A stretch of 64,000 bases of DNA from Hirschia litorea (GCF_042665075.1 NZ_JBHTBR010000002.1:930001-994000); one strand, 5' to 3'; positions 8,948 through 17,655 are shown, counted from the stretch's first letter. Notes: generated by a model from the letters alone, not told the origin. Numbers and translations are program-made.

Positions 8948-8963
8948 TCCTGATATATCAGGA
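8948..8963. promoter_or_regulatory. 16-base perfect palindrome upstream of the ammonia-lyase
   Basis: TCCTGATATATCAGGA reads the same on both strands and lies 32 bases before the lyase start, within the 316-base divergent space 8917-9232 shared with the rhodanese gene. It is a plausible dimeric-repressor operator. Nothing else was recognised in this spacer. Confidence 0.4.
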
Positions 8964-9232
8964 AATTAATGGGCATACATTCTCTACATATCTGCGCACC
9001 CACAAAGGAAAAGACTGTCCCCACCTTATGGTATACGCAAGTTCAGCGCTCTACTTACTCTGGAGACGGATTATTGAACACCCCAAGAAGACGAATAGAT
9101 CGCTGAAATTCGTCATATGCTTAACCCCAAAGCATCAGGAACAAGCATGCTATTTACCCTGCCTTGATGTTGCCTCGCTTTATGATCAAGATATACCAAA
9201 CCATTCTTCTACTTGCCGCAAGGACATCGCCC

Positions 9233-9676
9233 ATGACAATATTTAGCTTTAAACGCATGACGCTTACAGCAATATCAAGTGTAATAGCCGCCACAGCATT
9301 CATGGTCGCGGCTGCGGAAACCAGCCTAATCTCTGTTGAAGATGCCTATAATAAATCAATCAATGGCGAGGCAATCTTGATTGACATTCGTACACCAGAA
9401 GAATGGACGCGCACAGGAACGCCTGTTTCTGCCCGCCTCGTTACACTTCAAAGCGATCGCTTCCTCTCGACTGTGAAAGCGCTACAGGCTGAAAACCCAG
9501 ACGCACCTGTTGCGCTTATTTGCCGTTCAGGCGGTCGCTCAACGCGTGCGTCTCAAATGCTAGAGGAAGCCGGCATCAAACACATATACAACGTCAAAGA
9601 AGGTGTTGAAGGCAGTCCCAATGGCACAAGCTGGCTATCAAAAGGCCTGCCAATTGACCGCTTTCCTTTGGAATAA
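9233..9676 (+). CDS. Exported rhodanese-domain protein
   Basis: A single rhodanese (sulfurtransferase) domain behind a signal peptide (FKRMTLTAISSVIAATAFMV then AAAE). The active loop is ALICRSGGRS with Cys98 as the sulfur carrier, and the fold's N-terminal motif LIDIRTPEEW is present. The export signal puts it in the periplasm. AGGA lies eight bases before the ATG at 9233; longer in-frame starts back to 9164 lack this. It sits on the opposite strand inside the aryl polyene region and ends eight bases before the converging ligase gene. A role in pigment synthesis is not evident. Confidence 0.8.
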   Translation: MTIFSFKRMTLTAISSVIAATAFMVAAAETSLISVEDAYNKSINGEAILIDIRTPEEWTRTGTPVSARLVTLQSDRFLSTVKALQAENPDAPVALICRSGGRSTRASQMLEEAGIKHIYNVKEGVEGSPNGTSWLSKGLPIDRFPLE

Positions 9677-9683
9677 ACGCTCG

Positions 9684-11357
9684 CTAACCGATAGTACCCG
9701 ATGAGACTTTTGCATCCGCGCGCGTGAAAGCAAAAGTGAGCCTTTGTGTATCTGGCTTAAATTTCAGCTCAAGGTCAATCACTTCATGTGGCTGGATAAC
9801 CTGCTGAAATTTCATACGGTTGACGTTAAAACTTGCCGGCTCAACAGCCCATATCTCTTCTGAAAGGCGCGCTGCCATATGCGTTTGCGCCAATCCAGGC
9901 AAAATCGGATTGTCTTTGAAATGCCCCTCAAACCAAGGAAGGTTCGGACTAACTTTAAAGCTTATCTTTGCCTCAAACCCATCAATATCCATGCGGGTTG
10001 GTGCTAGTAAGTCTAGTATTTTTTGGCCCTCAAACACTTCTTGCATTAAAGATAAAACGCGTTTGGATTGGCTATTTGTAGGAATGCGACTGACAAACCG
10101 CATACGCTTGGGCCATTCAGCTGCTTCAAGATTTTCTGATAAATTTTTGCGCAAATACCGCGAGAATTTAAACGCGCCTAATTCACCTAATTTAAGCTGT
10201 CCTTCCTGCGTCAAACACACCAAACCACTTAGACGTTCGCGTCCTGTTTGCATCGTCAAAAACACAGCACAATCACTCACCAATGGGTGTGTGGACAAAA
10301 CGTCCTCGACGCGCGGCAAGGAAACGCGTTTTCCCTCCACCTTCACTATGCGATCAATACGCCCCAATAACTGAAAGCGGCCATCTTCACCAAACTCCAC
10401 GCGATCTCCCATCTTCACAGGCTCTGCGTCCGGAATGAAAGGCGATGTCACCCTTAACTCTCCTTCTTCACCAACAGACGTCACCACGCCTGAAACAGGA
10501 GTCCACAAATCATCTTCAAGCGTGCGTTGACGATACGCTACACCGCCAGTCTCTGTACTCCCCAAAATTTCCAAAGGACGTACACCAAATAACTCCGCAG
10601 TCGCAAAGCAAGCCTCTGTTGGTAGTAATCCGCCGGATGACAAAATAAAGGCTGGTTGCGTGAAACTGATCGCATGCTTTTCGGGCAGACGCGTCAAATG
10701 CGCTGGACTGGACACAATCAAAGTCTTGGGCGTGACGTCTTCCATCAAAGCTTCCCATGATAACGCCATGTCATCTTGAGAAATTTTACGCGCCATCAAT
10801 GGCAACGCCACCCGAAATATCAAACCATAAATATGCTGATGTGAGACACTTCCGGCAATGTGAGAAATATCATCGCCAAACCAATCTTTCCAAACATCCG
10901 CTTCAGCTTCAATCACACTCGCGGTTTTGAATATTTGTTTGGGCACGCCAGATGATCCTGAAGTGAAAAATACCATTTCCACGTCATAATCAGGATCGAT
11001 GGAAAGCTGATTATTACCATCTACGTCCGGCAAGTGCTCCCAAGATATGCGAATACAATCCTCGACAGCATCACTCACAAAATTGGTTGGTTTTACACCT
11101 ATAGATTTTAAATAATCGGCACCTGATTGAGGAAGAATAATAAGAGATTTTTTGCTATGTGCCGCCGCCAAAAAGGCCGCACAAAAGGCTGCTGCCGACC
11201 GTGTGAACACAAATAGCTGCGAATCAGAACTTTCTAGTTGTCGCACAATTTGTATCGCCAATGCGCGCACTTGCCCAACAGAAATATCACCTAGATTCGA
11301 AGAGCAAAACACTACCTTAGAAGCGTCTTCATTCCATAAAGCGCGCAGCAAACCCAT
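9684..11357 (-). CDS. apeH: Aryl polyene AMP ligase fused to hotdog dehydratase (ApeH-ApeI)
   Basis: A two-domain protein. Residues about 1-450 are an acyl-CoA/ACP synthetase-like adenylating domain with the P-loop FFTSGSSGVPK (residues 131-140) and GSTETGG; it is predicted to activate the aryl starter acid and load it onto an ACP. Residues about 457-557 form a FabA/FabZ-type hotdog domain with GHFKDNPILPG, His near 480, matching ApeI, the 3-hydroxyacyl-ACP dehydratase partner of ApeP. In E. coli and Xenorhabdus these are separate genes, so here ApeH and ApeI are joined. GGAAG precedes the ATG at 11357. It is the last gene of the apeC-D-E-F-G-H run. Confidence 0.85.
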   Translation of the reverse strand: MGLLRALWNEDASKVVFCSSNLGDISVGQVRALAIQIVRQLESSDSQLFVFTRSAAAFCAAFLAAAHSKKSLIILPQSGADYLKSIGVKPTNFVSDAVEDCIRISWEHLPDVDGNNQLSIDPDYDVEMVFFTSGSSGVPKQIFKTASVIEAEADVWKDWFGDDISHIAGSVSHQHIYGLIFRVALPLMARKISQDDMALSWEALMEDVTPKTLIVSSPAHLTRLPEKHAISFTQPAFILSSGGLLPTEACFATAELFGVRPLEILGSTETGGVAYRQRTLEDDLWTPVSGVVTSVGEEGELRVTSPFIPDAEPVKMGDRVEFGEDGRFQLLGRIDRIVKVEGKRVSLPRVEDVLSTHPLVSDCAVFLTMQTGRERLSGLVCLTQEGQLKLGELGAFKFSRYLRKNLSENLEAAEWPKRMRFVSRIPTNSQSKRVLSLMQEVFEGQKILDLLAPTRMDIDGFEAKISFKVSPNLPWFEGHFKDNPILPGLAQTHMAARLSEEIWAVEPASFNVNRMKFQQVIQPHEVIDLELKFKPDTQRLTFAFTRADAKVSSGTIG

Positions 11358-11379
11358 CAAACTTCCAGCTCTCTATTCC

Positions 11380-11934
11380 CTATGCTTTTGGACGAATAAA
11401 CTTGCGATAAACAAGCTCACCCAAAAACAAAATCCCCATCAATACATAAGCGATAAAACCATTATATATCGCCCACACCTCCATGGACGCATGAAAGACA
11501 GTCCATGTCGCGATACCAAGATTTATAGCCATGAACACACACCAAATCACCGTGACCTTGTATGTGTATTTTATCGCATGATCTGGCAAATCAGGCTCTG
11601 CCAAACGTGCGAAACGTTCAATGATACTTGGCCCGCGAATAAGCGATGCTGTAAATGCACACAACATGGCTGCTCCCATAAACACGGGGTAAAGGCGTAT
11701 CGAGAGGTCTTGATCATAGAATGCTGTGATCGATATACCGACAATGGCGGCGATGCTCGCAAAGATTAAAGAAAGCGGCGCAGACTTCCCACCAATCCAT
11801 AAGCGCATTAATAGCGCAGTCAGCAAGAGGCAGATCAGCCATATAGCAGACACATGCCGCAGCAATATCACAGCCAGCAAAGGGTAAATGATCGCAAGAC
11901 CCGCCAACAGTAAATTGGCTAGCTTCTTCATCAT
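11380..11934 (-). CDS. apeG: ApeG-like membrane protein (COG4648)
   Basis: A 184-aa protein made almost entirely of hydrophobic segments (about six), e.g. LLLAGLAIIYPLLAVILL near the start and MEVWAIYNGFIAYVLMGILF near the end. It carries the RGPSIIERFARLAEPDLPDH motif followed by YTYKVTVIW, typical of the conserved COG4648 membrane proteins found in aryl polyene clusters between the ACP and ligase genes. Its function is unknown; location suggests membrane anchoring of the synthase or precursor handling. It lies 19 bases upstream of the ligase and 93 bases downstream of the second ACP. Confidence 0.75.
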   Translation of the reverse strand: MMKKLANLLLAGLAIIYPLLAVILLRHVSAIWLICLLLTALLMRLWIGGKSAPLSLIFASIAAIVGISITAFYDQDLSIRLYPVFMGAAMLCAFTASLIRGPSIIERFARLAEPDLPDHAIKYTYKVTVIWCVFMAINLGIATWTVFHASMEVWAIYNGFIAYVLMGILFLGELVYRKFIRPKA

Positions 11935-12027
11935 ATCCTGCTTTCAGAACACGTAATCACAGCCACGCCTTTATGTCGCCGCTCACAATCACTCCACATC
12001 AGATAAACCGCCGCGTTGGGCCGCTTC

Positions 12028-12273
12028 TTATTCAGCTTGAAGCTGGATCACCAGGCTCACAAGATCGTCAACACTCTTAATGTTTTCAAATTGCTCAGGC
12101 GTAACTTTTTTACCAGTCGTTTCCTGCAATTGCACCATCATGTCGACAGCATCAATGCTATCAAGACCAAGATCATCCATGAGCGTTGCTTCAGGTTTTA
12201 TATCTTCAGCTGGTATCTCGAAAATCTCGATAAGGTTCTTGCTGATTTCAGCGTAAGCTTCTTCACGTGTCAT
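12028..12273 (-). CDS. apeF: Acyl carrier protein (second of tandem pair)
   Basis: An 81-aa acidic acyl carrier protein. The phosphopantetheine attachment site is Ser39 in DDLGLDSIDAVDMMVQLQ. It carries the growing aryl polyene chain as a thioester. It follows the first ACP by 13 bases, in the ApeE-ApeF arrangement of known aryl polyene clusters; which one is loaded with starter and which with extender is not decidable from sequence. Confidence 0.87.
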   Translation of the reverse strand: MTREEAYAEISKNLIEIFEIPAEDIKPEATLMDDLGLDSIDAVDMMVQLQETTGKKVTPEQFENIKSVDDLVSLVIQLQAE

Positions 12274-12286
12274 TTTCTTACAACTC

Positions 12287-12544
12287 CTATCGGCGGGATT
12301 CTATCAACTCTGCCAATAGGCGGATGTTTTGAAAATACTTAGCTAATTTCTCGTCTTTAGGTTCTAGCTTTACGCCATATTTCTTTTGCACTGCGACACC
12401 AAGCTCCAGCGCATCAATAGAATCAAGCGCGAGTCCATCGTCAGAGAATAAGTCATCCTCAACGCCAACATCTTCCGGTGCAACATCTTCAAGATTAAGC
12501 ACGTCTATGATCAATGCCCGCAATTCTGTTTCAAGCTCTGTCAT
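12287..12544 (-). CDS. apeE: Acyl carrier protein (first of tandem pair)
   Basis: An 85-aa acyl carrier protein with the attachment serine Ser42 in GLALDSIDALELGVAVQ. The start codon overlaps the stop of the preceding acyltransferase in an ATGA, implying translational coupling. It is distinct from the second ACP in helix I and in the longer acidic loop VGVEDDLFSDD, consistent with separate partner enzymes, as shown for ApeE and ApeF in Xenorhabdus. A dedicated PPTase is encoded about 1.5 kb away. Confidence 0.87.
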   Translation of the reverse strand: MTELETELRALIIDVLNLEDVAPEDVGVEDDLFSDDGLALDSIDALELGVAVQKKYGVKLEPKDEKLAKYFQNIRLLAELIESRR

Positions 12545-13344
12545 ACACGAAGTTCCTTCTCAATTTTACTTTGCACATCCGTCGCCAGACGTCGCGCCCC
12601 AATAACCGGACGGTCATTACCATAATTCGCTTCAGTATCAATCGTCTCATGAACGCGAATTACCCAGTGTGACTTCTTTACCGGTATGGAATACCAAGGT
12701 TCACCTTTGCGCAAACTTGGCGGTGTTACCTCAATGGTCACGATAAGCACAGGTGCTTTACTCTTCAACGCCACATAGGAAAAACCACGTTGATACTTCA
12801 CCTTAGCGCCAATAGGCGTGCGTGACCCTTCCGGAAATATACACAAATTTGCGCCCTCTTGCAGCGCTTCTGAACACGCTTGAATGAGAGCTTCGGGATC
12901 TCCAGTATTAGGAATATAATTACTGGAACGAATGACCCCGCCCATGAATGGATTGGTCGCAACGCTATTTTTTACCACTGCCCGCGTGCGCCGCATGAAC
13001 GCCATCATGAACACGACATCTAATAAAGAAGGATGATTAGCGACAACAACCGTGCCACGACATTCTTTTAGTTTTTGGGCACCATGAATTTCATAAGACA
13101 CAACGCCCATGATCCGCATGGTTTCAATAAATGTTCGAAACCCAACATGCACAGAAGCTTGAGAAATCTTGGCGCGCTTCTCCGAATCCCACACAAACAA
13201 GCGCATGAGTGGAAAATAAACCAAAGCAAGCACAAGACCGCCAATTCCAAAGAATGCAAAGGATAGTGCCGTCGTTACCAATCGCGCCAAGCGTGACAAA
13301 GTCCAAGGCGCTTCTACACGGGGGCGTTCCATTAAATCTTCCAT
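12541..13344 (-). CDS. apeD: PlsC-type lysophospholipid acyltransferase (ApeD-like)
   Basis: A 267-aa 1-acyl-glycerol-3-phosphate acyltransferase-like protein. The family motifs are present: VVVANHPSLLDVVF (HX4D, motif I) and LCIFPEGSRTP (motif III). An N-terminal hydrophobic segment (FAFFGIGGLVLALVYFPLM) anchors it to the inner membrane. In aryl polyene clusters this enzyme precedes the ACPs and is thought to help transfer the polyene or an acyl chain to a lipid carrier. It overlaps apeC by 13 bases upstream and the first ACP by four bases downstream. Confidence 0.83.
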   Translation of the reverse strand: MEDLMERPRVEAPWTLSRLARLVTTALSFAFFGIGGLVLALVYFPLMRLFVWDSEKRAKISQASVHVGFRTFIETMRIMGVVSYEIHGAQKLKECRGTVVVANHPSLLDVVFMMAFMRRTRAVVKNSVATNPFMGGVIRSSNYIPNTGDPEALIQACSEALQEGANLCIFPEGSRTPIGAKVKYQRGFSYVALKSKAPVLIVTIEVTPPSLRKGEPWYSIPVKKSHWVIRVHETIDTEANYGNDRPVIGARRLATDVQSKIEKELRV

Positions 13345-13988
13345 CGCAGCCCCCTAATATCTTTGCTAACAGCATCAAGACAGGCAAACACACCAGACAT
13401 GCCGTCATCCACGGTTTGAAATCCAGCTGCATCCAATTTTGTATTGGCATCGGGCAATTTCAGTAACAGCGCAAATTGTACATCACGTGTAGTATCACCA
13501 AACTCGGCATACTCATTTTGCAAGTGACAATCAGACATCATCAGCACAATGGAGCCAGCACCATCTTTTAATCGCGCATAACTCTCTGTCAGCCCTTCAG
13601 CTAAAGTGCGCTCACCTGCTGCAATGGCCGTATGCCCACCTCGATTTGCCGTAAGCTGACTACCGACTCCAACTGCCGCATTATGGACTGATAGTGAAAA
13701 CCCGGTTGGAGATAATGTCTCACTTTGGTTAATCAGCTTCAACAATTCCAGCGTATTGGTCATTGCTCCATAACGCGATGCCAAAACAATCGGCGTATTC
13801 CCCAATCCGTTTTCAACGCTCTCATTCAGTCCCATCAAACACGCAACCACGCCGCGCTCGAGCGCCGATAACCGACGCACATCGCGCTTGGGCAATTCAC
13901 CAAATGGTTTTAACACGCCAAAAGAGGAAACCTCTCCATCTGATCGCGTTAGTCCACTAAATTTTTCAACGTGCAAGTGCCCGTACAT
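13332..13988 (-). CDS. apeC: Beta-ketoacyl synthase N-domain protein, chain-length-factor-like (ApeC)
   Basis: A 218-aa protein resembling only the N-terminal half of a ketosynthase (the beta-ketoacyl synthase N-terminal-like family). Visible features are PIVLASRYGAMTNTLELLK, FSLSVHNAAVGVGSQLTANR and GAGSIVLMMSDCHL. At the position where ketosynthases carry the nucleophilic Cys the loop reads SVHNAAVG, so it cannot be a condensing enzyme by itself. In the Xenorhabdus pathway ApeC pairs with the ketosynthase ApeO like a chain length factor. It is the first gene of the apeC-D-E-F-G-H run, and its start lies close to the divergent PPTase gene. Confidence 0.8.
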   Translation of the reverse strand: MYGHLHVEKFSGLTRSDGEVSSFGVLKPFGELPKRDVRRLSALERGVVACLMGLNESVENGLGNTPIVLASRYGAMTNTLELLKLINQSETLSPTGFSLSVHNAAVGVGSQLTANRGGHTAIAAGERTLAEGLTESYARLKDGAGSIVLMMSDCHLQNEYAEFGDTTRDVQFALLLKLPDANTKLDAAGFQTVDDGMSGVFACLDAVSKDIRGLRWKI

Positions 13989-14093
13989 ATCGCGCTATTG
14001 TCCCCTAATCCAAACTCATCAATGATAAGCTTGCAGATAGAAAATGAGTCGTCATTATTTCATCTTCTGCATCATAGGCACACCCCTATCCCT

Positions 14094-14702
14094 ATGACTC
14101 AATATCCTATTGCTATAGACCTGCAACACGGCATGCAAGAACAGGAAGAGCATGATTTGAGTGTTTATGTTGGAATTTGCGTCTCTGGTGAGCGCACAAA
14201 ACGCCATCTGCTAAAAGCACAGCGCAGTTTAGCAGATACCGCGCAGAGGACAGCACAAGAGCAATTAGGAACCATTCCAGCACCATCCTACAGTCGCACG
14301 CACTGCAGAGGCATAGCAGCAGCCATGCTGAGCAAAAATATCATTCCCCTCGGAATAGATATCGAATATGCCGATCCACGTCGAAATTGGCCTGAAATTC
14401 TATCAGTATTTTGTGATAATATCGCCCTGTCAGGCTATTCAATACACGCCCTAAATCGCGGCTGGACGTACCTTGAAGCATACTACAAAGCGTTTGCACA
14501 ATATCCTCCGGCAAAGGATGTAATCGCCGTCATAGACCATCAATTTCCCGACAATGAAATTTATCAGAATGCAGACGGATACCTCTGCCTACACCGTTCA
14601 ATTGAAACAGTTTTTTATATGACACTCATATGGAAACCAACTCGAGAGAATAAAGCTATGTCTCAGCCTAGTATCTTGCCAATTCTTTATTCTGATATCT
14701 AA
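14094..14702 (+). CDS. 4'-phosphopantetheinyl transferase
   Basis: A small Sfp/AcpT-superfamily enzyme that would convert the two cluster ACPs to their holo form. The two metal/phosphopantetheine motifs are visible: LGIDIEYADPRRNW and WTYLEAYYKAFAQ (the usual W-x-x-K-E-A-x-x-K with Leu-Glu here). Start is uncertain: the ATG at 14094 gives about 202 aa; in-frame starts at 14022 and 13971 exist, the latter overlapping apeC, and none has a strong ribosome site. It is divergent from apeC and converges with the glycosyltransferase gene, overlapping it by four bases at the stops. Confidence 0.75.
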   Translation: MTQYPIAIDLQHGMQEQEEHDLSVYVGICVSGERTKRHLLKAQRSLADTAQRTAQEQLGTIPAPSYSRTHCRGIAAAMLSKNIIPLGIDIEYADPRRNWPEILSVFCDNIALSGYSIHALNRGWTYLEAYYKAFAQYPPAKDVIAVIDHQFPDNEIYQNADGYLCLHRSIETVFYMTLIWKPTRENKAMSQPSILPILYSDI

Positions 14703-15469
14703 TTTGAAAGCTTAGGATATTTGCGGGTAAACATCCGACGCATCATCCGAATTGGCACTCGAATAGGTGCCTGAATTGCTAGCCTTGTATGCATTGCAGT
14801 AATACGCACATTATCCCAAAGCATTCTAAAATTTGATACGTTTTCAGTGGGGTAGATTACTTTTGTCGGGTGTTCAATAACGCGCAAGCCCCGCCAATTT
14901 AATTGGACAAGTATCTCAGTATCAAAATCCATTCTCGCACCGATAATCTCATGTTTCGTCACATGAATCGCGTCATCAACTGGATAGGCTCTGAAACCGC
15001 ACATGGAATCATTTATCTCAAGCGACAATGTTTCAACCCGCACCCAAAAATGCGTAATTTCACGACCAATTTTGCGGCCCTTAGGAATGGAATGATCATA
15101 AACTGGAACGCCGCAAATAACCGCTTCAGGATTTTGCTCTGCAAGTTTTAGCATATGCGGCAATTGAGAAATATCGTGCTGCCCATCCGCATCGATCTGC
15201 ACAGCATGGCTCCAACCTGCTGTTTTAGCAGCTAAAAAACCACGCTTTACGGCTTGCCCTTTGCCGCCATTTTCATCCAACCGAATGACTTCTACACGCC
15301 GCATAGCATCTTGCTGCTGCGCGATAATAGCAGCATTTTCGGGTGAATTGCCGTCATCAACAATAATGACAGGACAATTTAGCGCCACCAATGCATCCAC
15401 TATGCCTCCTAATGCGTTTACATGACGATAGGTTGGAATAATCGCACCAATTTGAAAGTCTTGAACCAT
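14699..15469 (-). CDS. Family 2 glycosyltransferase (GT half of ApeJ)
   Basis: A GT-A fold enzyme of the dolichol-phosphate-mannose-synthase-like group. Motifs: IPTYRHVNALGGIVDAL, VIIVDDGNSPENA (nucleotide-binding Asp), ENGGKGQAVKRGF and the DXD-region VQIDADGQHD. Length 256 aa. In enterobacterial aryl polyene clusters a GT2 domain is fused to an LpxL-like acyltransferase in ApeJ; here the GT is a stand-alone gene and a separate LpxL-like gene (26365-27411) heads the other operon. It probably adds a sugar to the polyene lipid; the sugar is unknown. Confidence 0.82.
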   Translation of the reverse strand: MVQDFQIGAIIPTYRHVNALGGIVDALVALNCPVIIVDDGNSPENAAIIAQQQDAMRRVEVIRLDENGGKGQAVKRGFLAAKTAGWSHAVQIDADGQHDISQLPHMLKLAEQNPEAVICGVPVYDHSIPKGRKIGREITHFWVRVETLSLEINDSMCGFRAYPVDDAIHVTKHEIIGARMDFDTEILVQLNWRGLRVIEHPTKVIYPTENVSNFRMLWDNVRITAMHTRLAIQAPIRVPIRMMRRMFTRKYPKLSN

Positions 15470-15652
15470 AGCCAGCTTCTAATCCCTAAAGTCAAACACA
15501 TACTGTGTATGCGAGATTTGTGACTGAAAGTTAAGACAAAATAATGCGCACAATCCCATGGCACCATTAGTTTGCCCCTATCTTGTCAAGATTGACGATT
15601 AAACACGCACAGAACACGCGTGAAACCACGCAAACCTTAAAGGCCCGTACAA

Positions 15653-16129
15653 ATGACGACTATGATGAAAAAAGCCATTTCTTGTTTAGGTGCGCTTGCT
15701 TTAGCGGCAACCATCACCGCCCCCAGCGCCCATGCGAAAAGCGAAGTGCAGCTTTATTCTATCGAAGAACTCCTCGCCAGCAATGACTTCCAAACACGCC
15801 TTGGAGATTTTCAATTCTCTTTTGGTGACTATGTGATCGGCAAGCCCCTAGGTATTGCTAATGTCAAACGTTCCACCAACGGCATCACAAAGTCAGATAA
15901 AGCTGCTTGTGAATGGGCGATGATTTCAGCACTTCTTGCACTCAAAGAAGAAGCTCAGAACCTCAATGGAATTGCAGTTCAAGGTATTCAATCCACTATA
16001 ACTGGCACAGATTATGTCTCAGCAACGCATTACCAGTGCATGTCCGGCCACACAAATTCTCGCGTCTATCTAAAAGGCACAATCGTTGGACTATTAGACG
16101 ATACTAATTCATCAATAGATCAACAGTAA
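15653..16129 (+). CDS. Small periplasmic protein of an uncharacterised family (paralogue 1)
   Basis: A 158-aa protein with a signal peptide ending in AHA (residues about 4-25), so secreted to the periplasm. The mature part has YSIEELLASNDFQTRLG, then NGITKSDKAACEWAMISAL, a GIAVQGI strand and Y-x-C in HYQCMSG. Two cysteines could form a disulfide. From memory this pattern matches short periplasmic proteins often mislabelled 'excinuclease ATPase subunit'; it has no ATPase motifs. The next gene is a clear paralogue. Both are on the plus strand between the two aryl polyene operons. Function unknown. Confidence 0.7.
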   Translation: MTTMMKKAISCLGALALAATITAPSAHAKSEVQLYSIEELLASNDFQTRLGDFQFSFGDYVIGKPLGIANVKRSTNGITKSDKAACEWAMISALLALKEEAQNLNGIAVQGIQSTITGTDYVSATHYQCMSGHTNSRVYLKGTIVGLLDDTNSSIDQQ

Positions 16130-16251
16130 CGTCGTTTATCTGTAACTAATTGAGCTTTATAGCTGGACTTCAAATTGTCATATTTTGCACTTATGACTAA
16201 ACTTAGTATAAGTTCGACTTTCTCACTACTGTTTCTAAATTGGGGATTATC

Positions 16252-16680
16252 ATGAAACTGAAAACTTTAATGCTTGCAGCATCTGCTGCCTCACTATTAA
16301 CGCTTGCACCCTCTGCGCACGCAGCTGCGAAAACACATGTATTTTCCGTAGATGAGTTTATGGCAAAAGAAGAAAACCGCAACGAATTGGGAAACTTCAC
16401 ATTCGTTTGGGGAACTAGCCCTTCAGGTACTCAGGTTGGAAGCGTAAACACTGGTGGACGTCCAGCAAACGGATTTCACAAAGATGTCCAAGCTTCTTGC
16501 GAGCGCGCTTTACTTAACTCTCTTGTAGCTATGCGCGATGCTGCTCTTGCAAAAGGCGCAACCAAAGTTACTGGTATTCACGCGGTAAATGGTTTGATCA
16601 CAAACCCAACTAAAGAATATATCTGCGTGAAGAACAAATTTATGGCGAAAACACCTCTTCAAGGTACAGCCTCCAAATAA
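16252..16680 (+). CDS. Small periplasmic protein of an uncharacterised family (paralogue 2)
   Basis: A 142-aa secreted protein with a signal peptide (MKLKTLMLAASAASLLTLAP to SAHA). It parallels its upstream neighbour: FSVDEFMAKEENRNELGNF, NGFHKDVQASCERALLNSL, a GATKVTGI strand and EYICVKN, including the two conserved cysteines. The start at 16252 is supported by GGGGA six bases upstream; a TTG at 16240 is in frame but poor. A terminator follows at once. The pair probably arose by tandem duplication. Function unknown; placement suggests a link to envelope pigment or stress. Confidence 0.7.
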   Translation: MKLKTLMLAASAASLLTLAPSAHAAAKTHVFSVDEFMAKEENRNELGNFTFVWGTSPSGTQVGSVNTGGRPANGFHKDVQASCERALLNSLVAMRDAALAKGATKVTGIHAVNGLITNPTKEYICVKNKFMAKTPLQGTASK

Positions 16681-16700
16681 GTAGCAAATGCTATAAACTA

Positions 16701-16734
16701 AAACGCCCCTTCACATATATGTTGGGGCGTTTTT
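16701..16734. terminator. Bidirectional terminator
   Basis: AACGCCCC (16702-16709) pairs with GGGGCGTT (16724-16731) followed by T on the plus strand and by T on the minus strand, between the second small periplasmic gene and the MipA gene. Confidence 0.85.
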
Positions 16735-16761
16735 GTATCTGTCGATGAAACTTGCAATACC

Positions 16762-17655
16762 CTACATATCATCATTTCGCGCGGCACGCTTACTTTTGAA
16801 AGCCTTCCAAACAAATGAGACGCTTGCAGCGTGTGTAAAGTCTTCCTGCAGAAGGAAACTATCTTCATTCGCAGCGCCAGAAAATGAACGCCCCTGATAG
16901 GTGAGGAATATCTGGAAATCATCTGTCAGTTCGCGCGTCCAAGAAGCACGAAACCCAGTAGACACATACCCCGCCTTACCTTCATGCACCGTACGTTCTG
17001 CGGTCGTATACTGTGGTGACACGCCATACCAATAATCATTTAGACCTTCATCTGCAAACGTTGCAAACAGCGTTGTAGACCAGCCTGAACGAAGCTCTCC
17101 TCCATATTTGCGCTGATAAACAAGCTGAGGCTCTGCGATATACCCCACATGCTCAAACCCTTTAAGGTCGGTTGAAGCAACAGCACGCACAGGCGCAAGC
17201 ATTTTCAGGCTTGTACGCCCTTCAGACGTCCATCCAGTATCTTGCAGATTCACAACCAATTGAGGGCCAATCTGCAACAAATAATCCAGATCTGGCATGC
17301 CTTGCCGCGCGCCATCCTCTGTAGAATTTGCCGCGTAGACTGCATCCAAAGATACGTCTAATTCAAATCGCTTATTCTCTGCAGCGATCGCACGTGCAAC
17401 GCCATATTCACCGAAACGAACTTTCTCACCCCGATAAATTAAAAGCGGTGCGACGACGCCATTCCCCGAATTATCAGATGCTCCAGGATAATCAGGGCCA
17501 TACAAACCCGTTCCACCAATGCGCACCTCCCATAAAGGTTCATCAGGAACAAAATTAGATTCCACGTCAGTCTGTGCATACGCCTGTTGCGTTCCAATCA
17601 GAGTAGACACACACAGTGCGACACCAGAAAACAAACCCGTGTTTCTTTTTGTCAT
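16762..17655 (-). CDS. MipA/OmpV family outer membrane protein
   Basis: A beta-barrel outer membrane protein of about 297 aa with a signal peptide (SGVALCVSTLIGTQQAYAQ). Mature features include WEVRIGGTGLYGPDYPGASD near the N-terminus, the repeated amphipathic strands of the family, and the C-terminal VSFVWKAFK strand. MipA/OmpV proteins are linked to murein metabolism and to outer-membrane transport or resistance. ATG at 17655 follows AGGGG by six bases. It begins 37 bases after the stop of the last ketosynthase gene on the same strand, so it may be the distal gene of the long aryl polyene operon. Confidence 0.8.
   Translation of the reverse strand: MTKRNTGLFSGVALCVSTLIGTQQAYAQTDVESNFVPDEPLWEVRIGGTGLYGPDYPGASDNSGNGVVAPLLIYRGEKVRFGEYGVARAIAAENKRFELDVSLDAVYAANSTEDGARQGMPDLDYLLQIGPQLVVNLQDTGWTSEGRTSLKMLAPVRAVASTDLKGFEHVGYIAEPQLVYQRKYGGELRSGWSTTLFATFADEGLNDYWYGVSPQYTTAERTVHEGKAGYVSTGFRASWTRELTDDFQIFLTYQGRSFSGAANEDSFLLQEDFTHAASVSFVWKAFKSKRAARNDDM

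Noticed and set aside
9820..10374. 184-codon plus-strand frame inside the ligase-dehydratase gene
   Set aside because: Antisense to clear AMP-ligase and hotdog motifs; composition is Ser/Arg/Pro biased with no domain.
11152..11769. 205-codon plus-strand frame
   Set aside because: It is antisense to the ligase start and the ApeG-like membrane protein; Cys/His/Thr-rich shadow composition.
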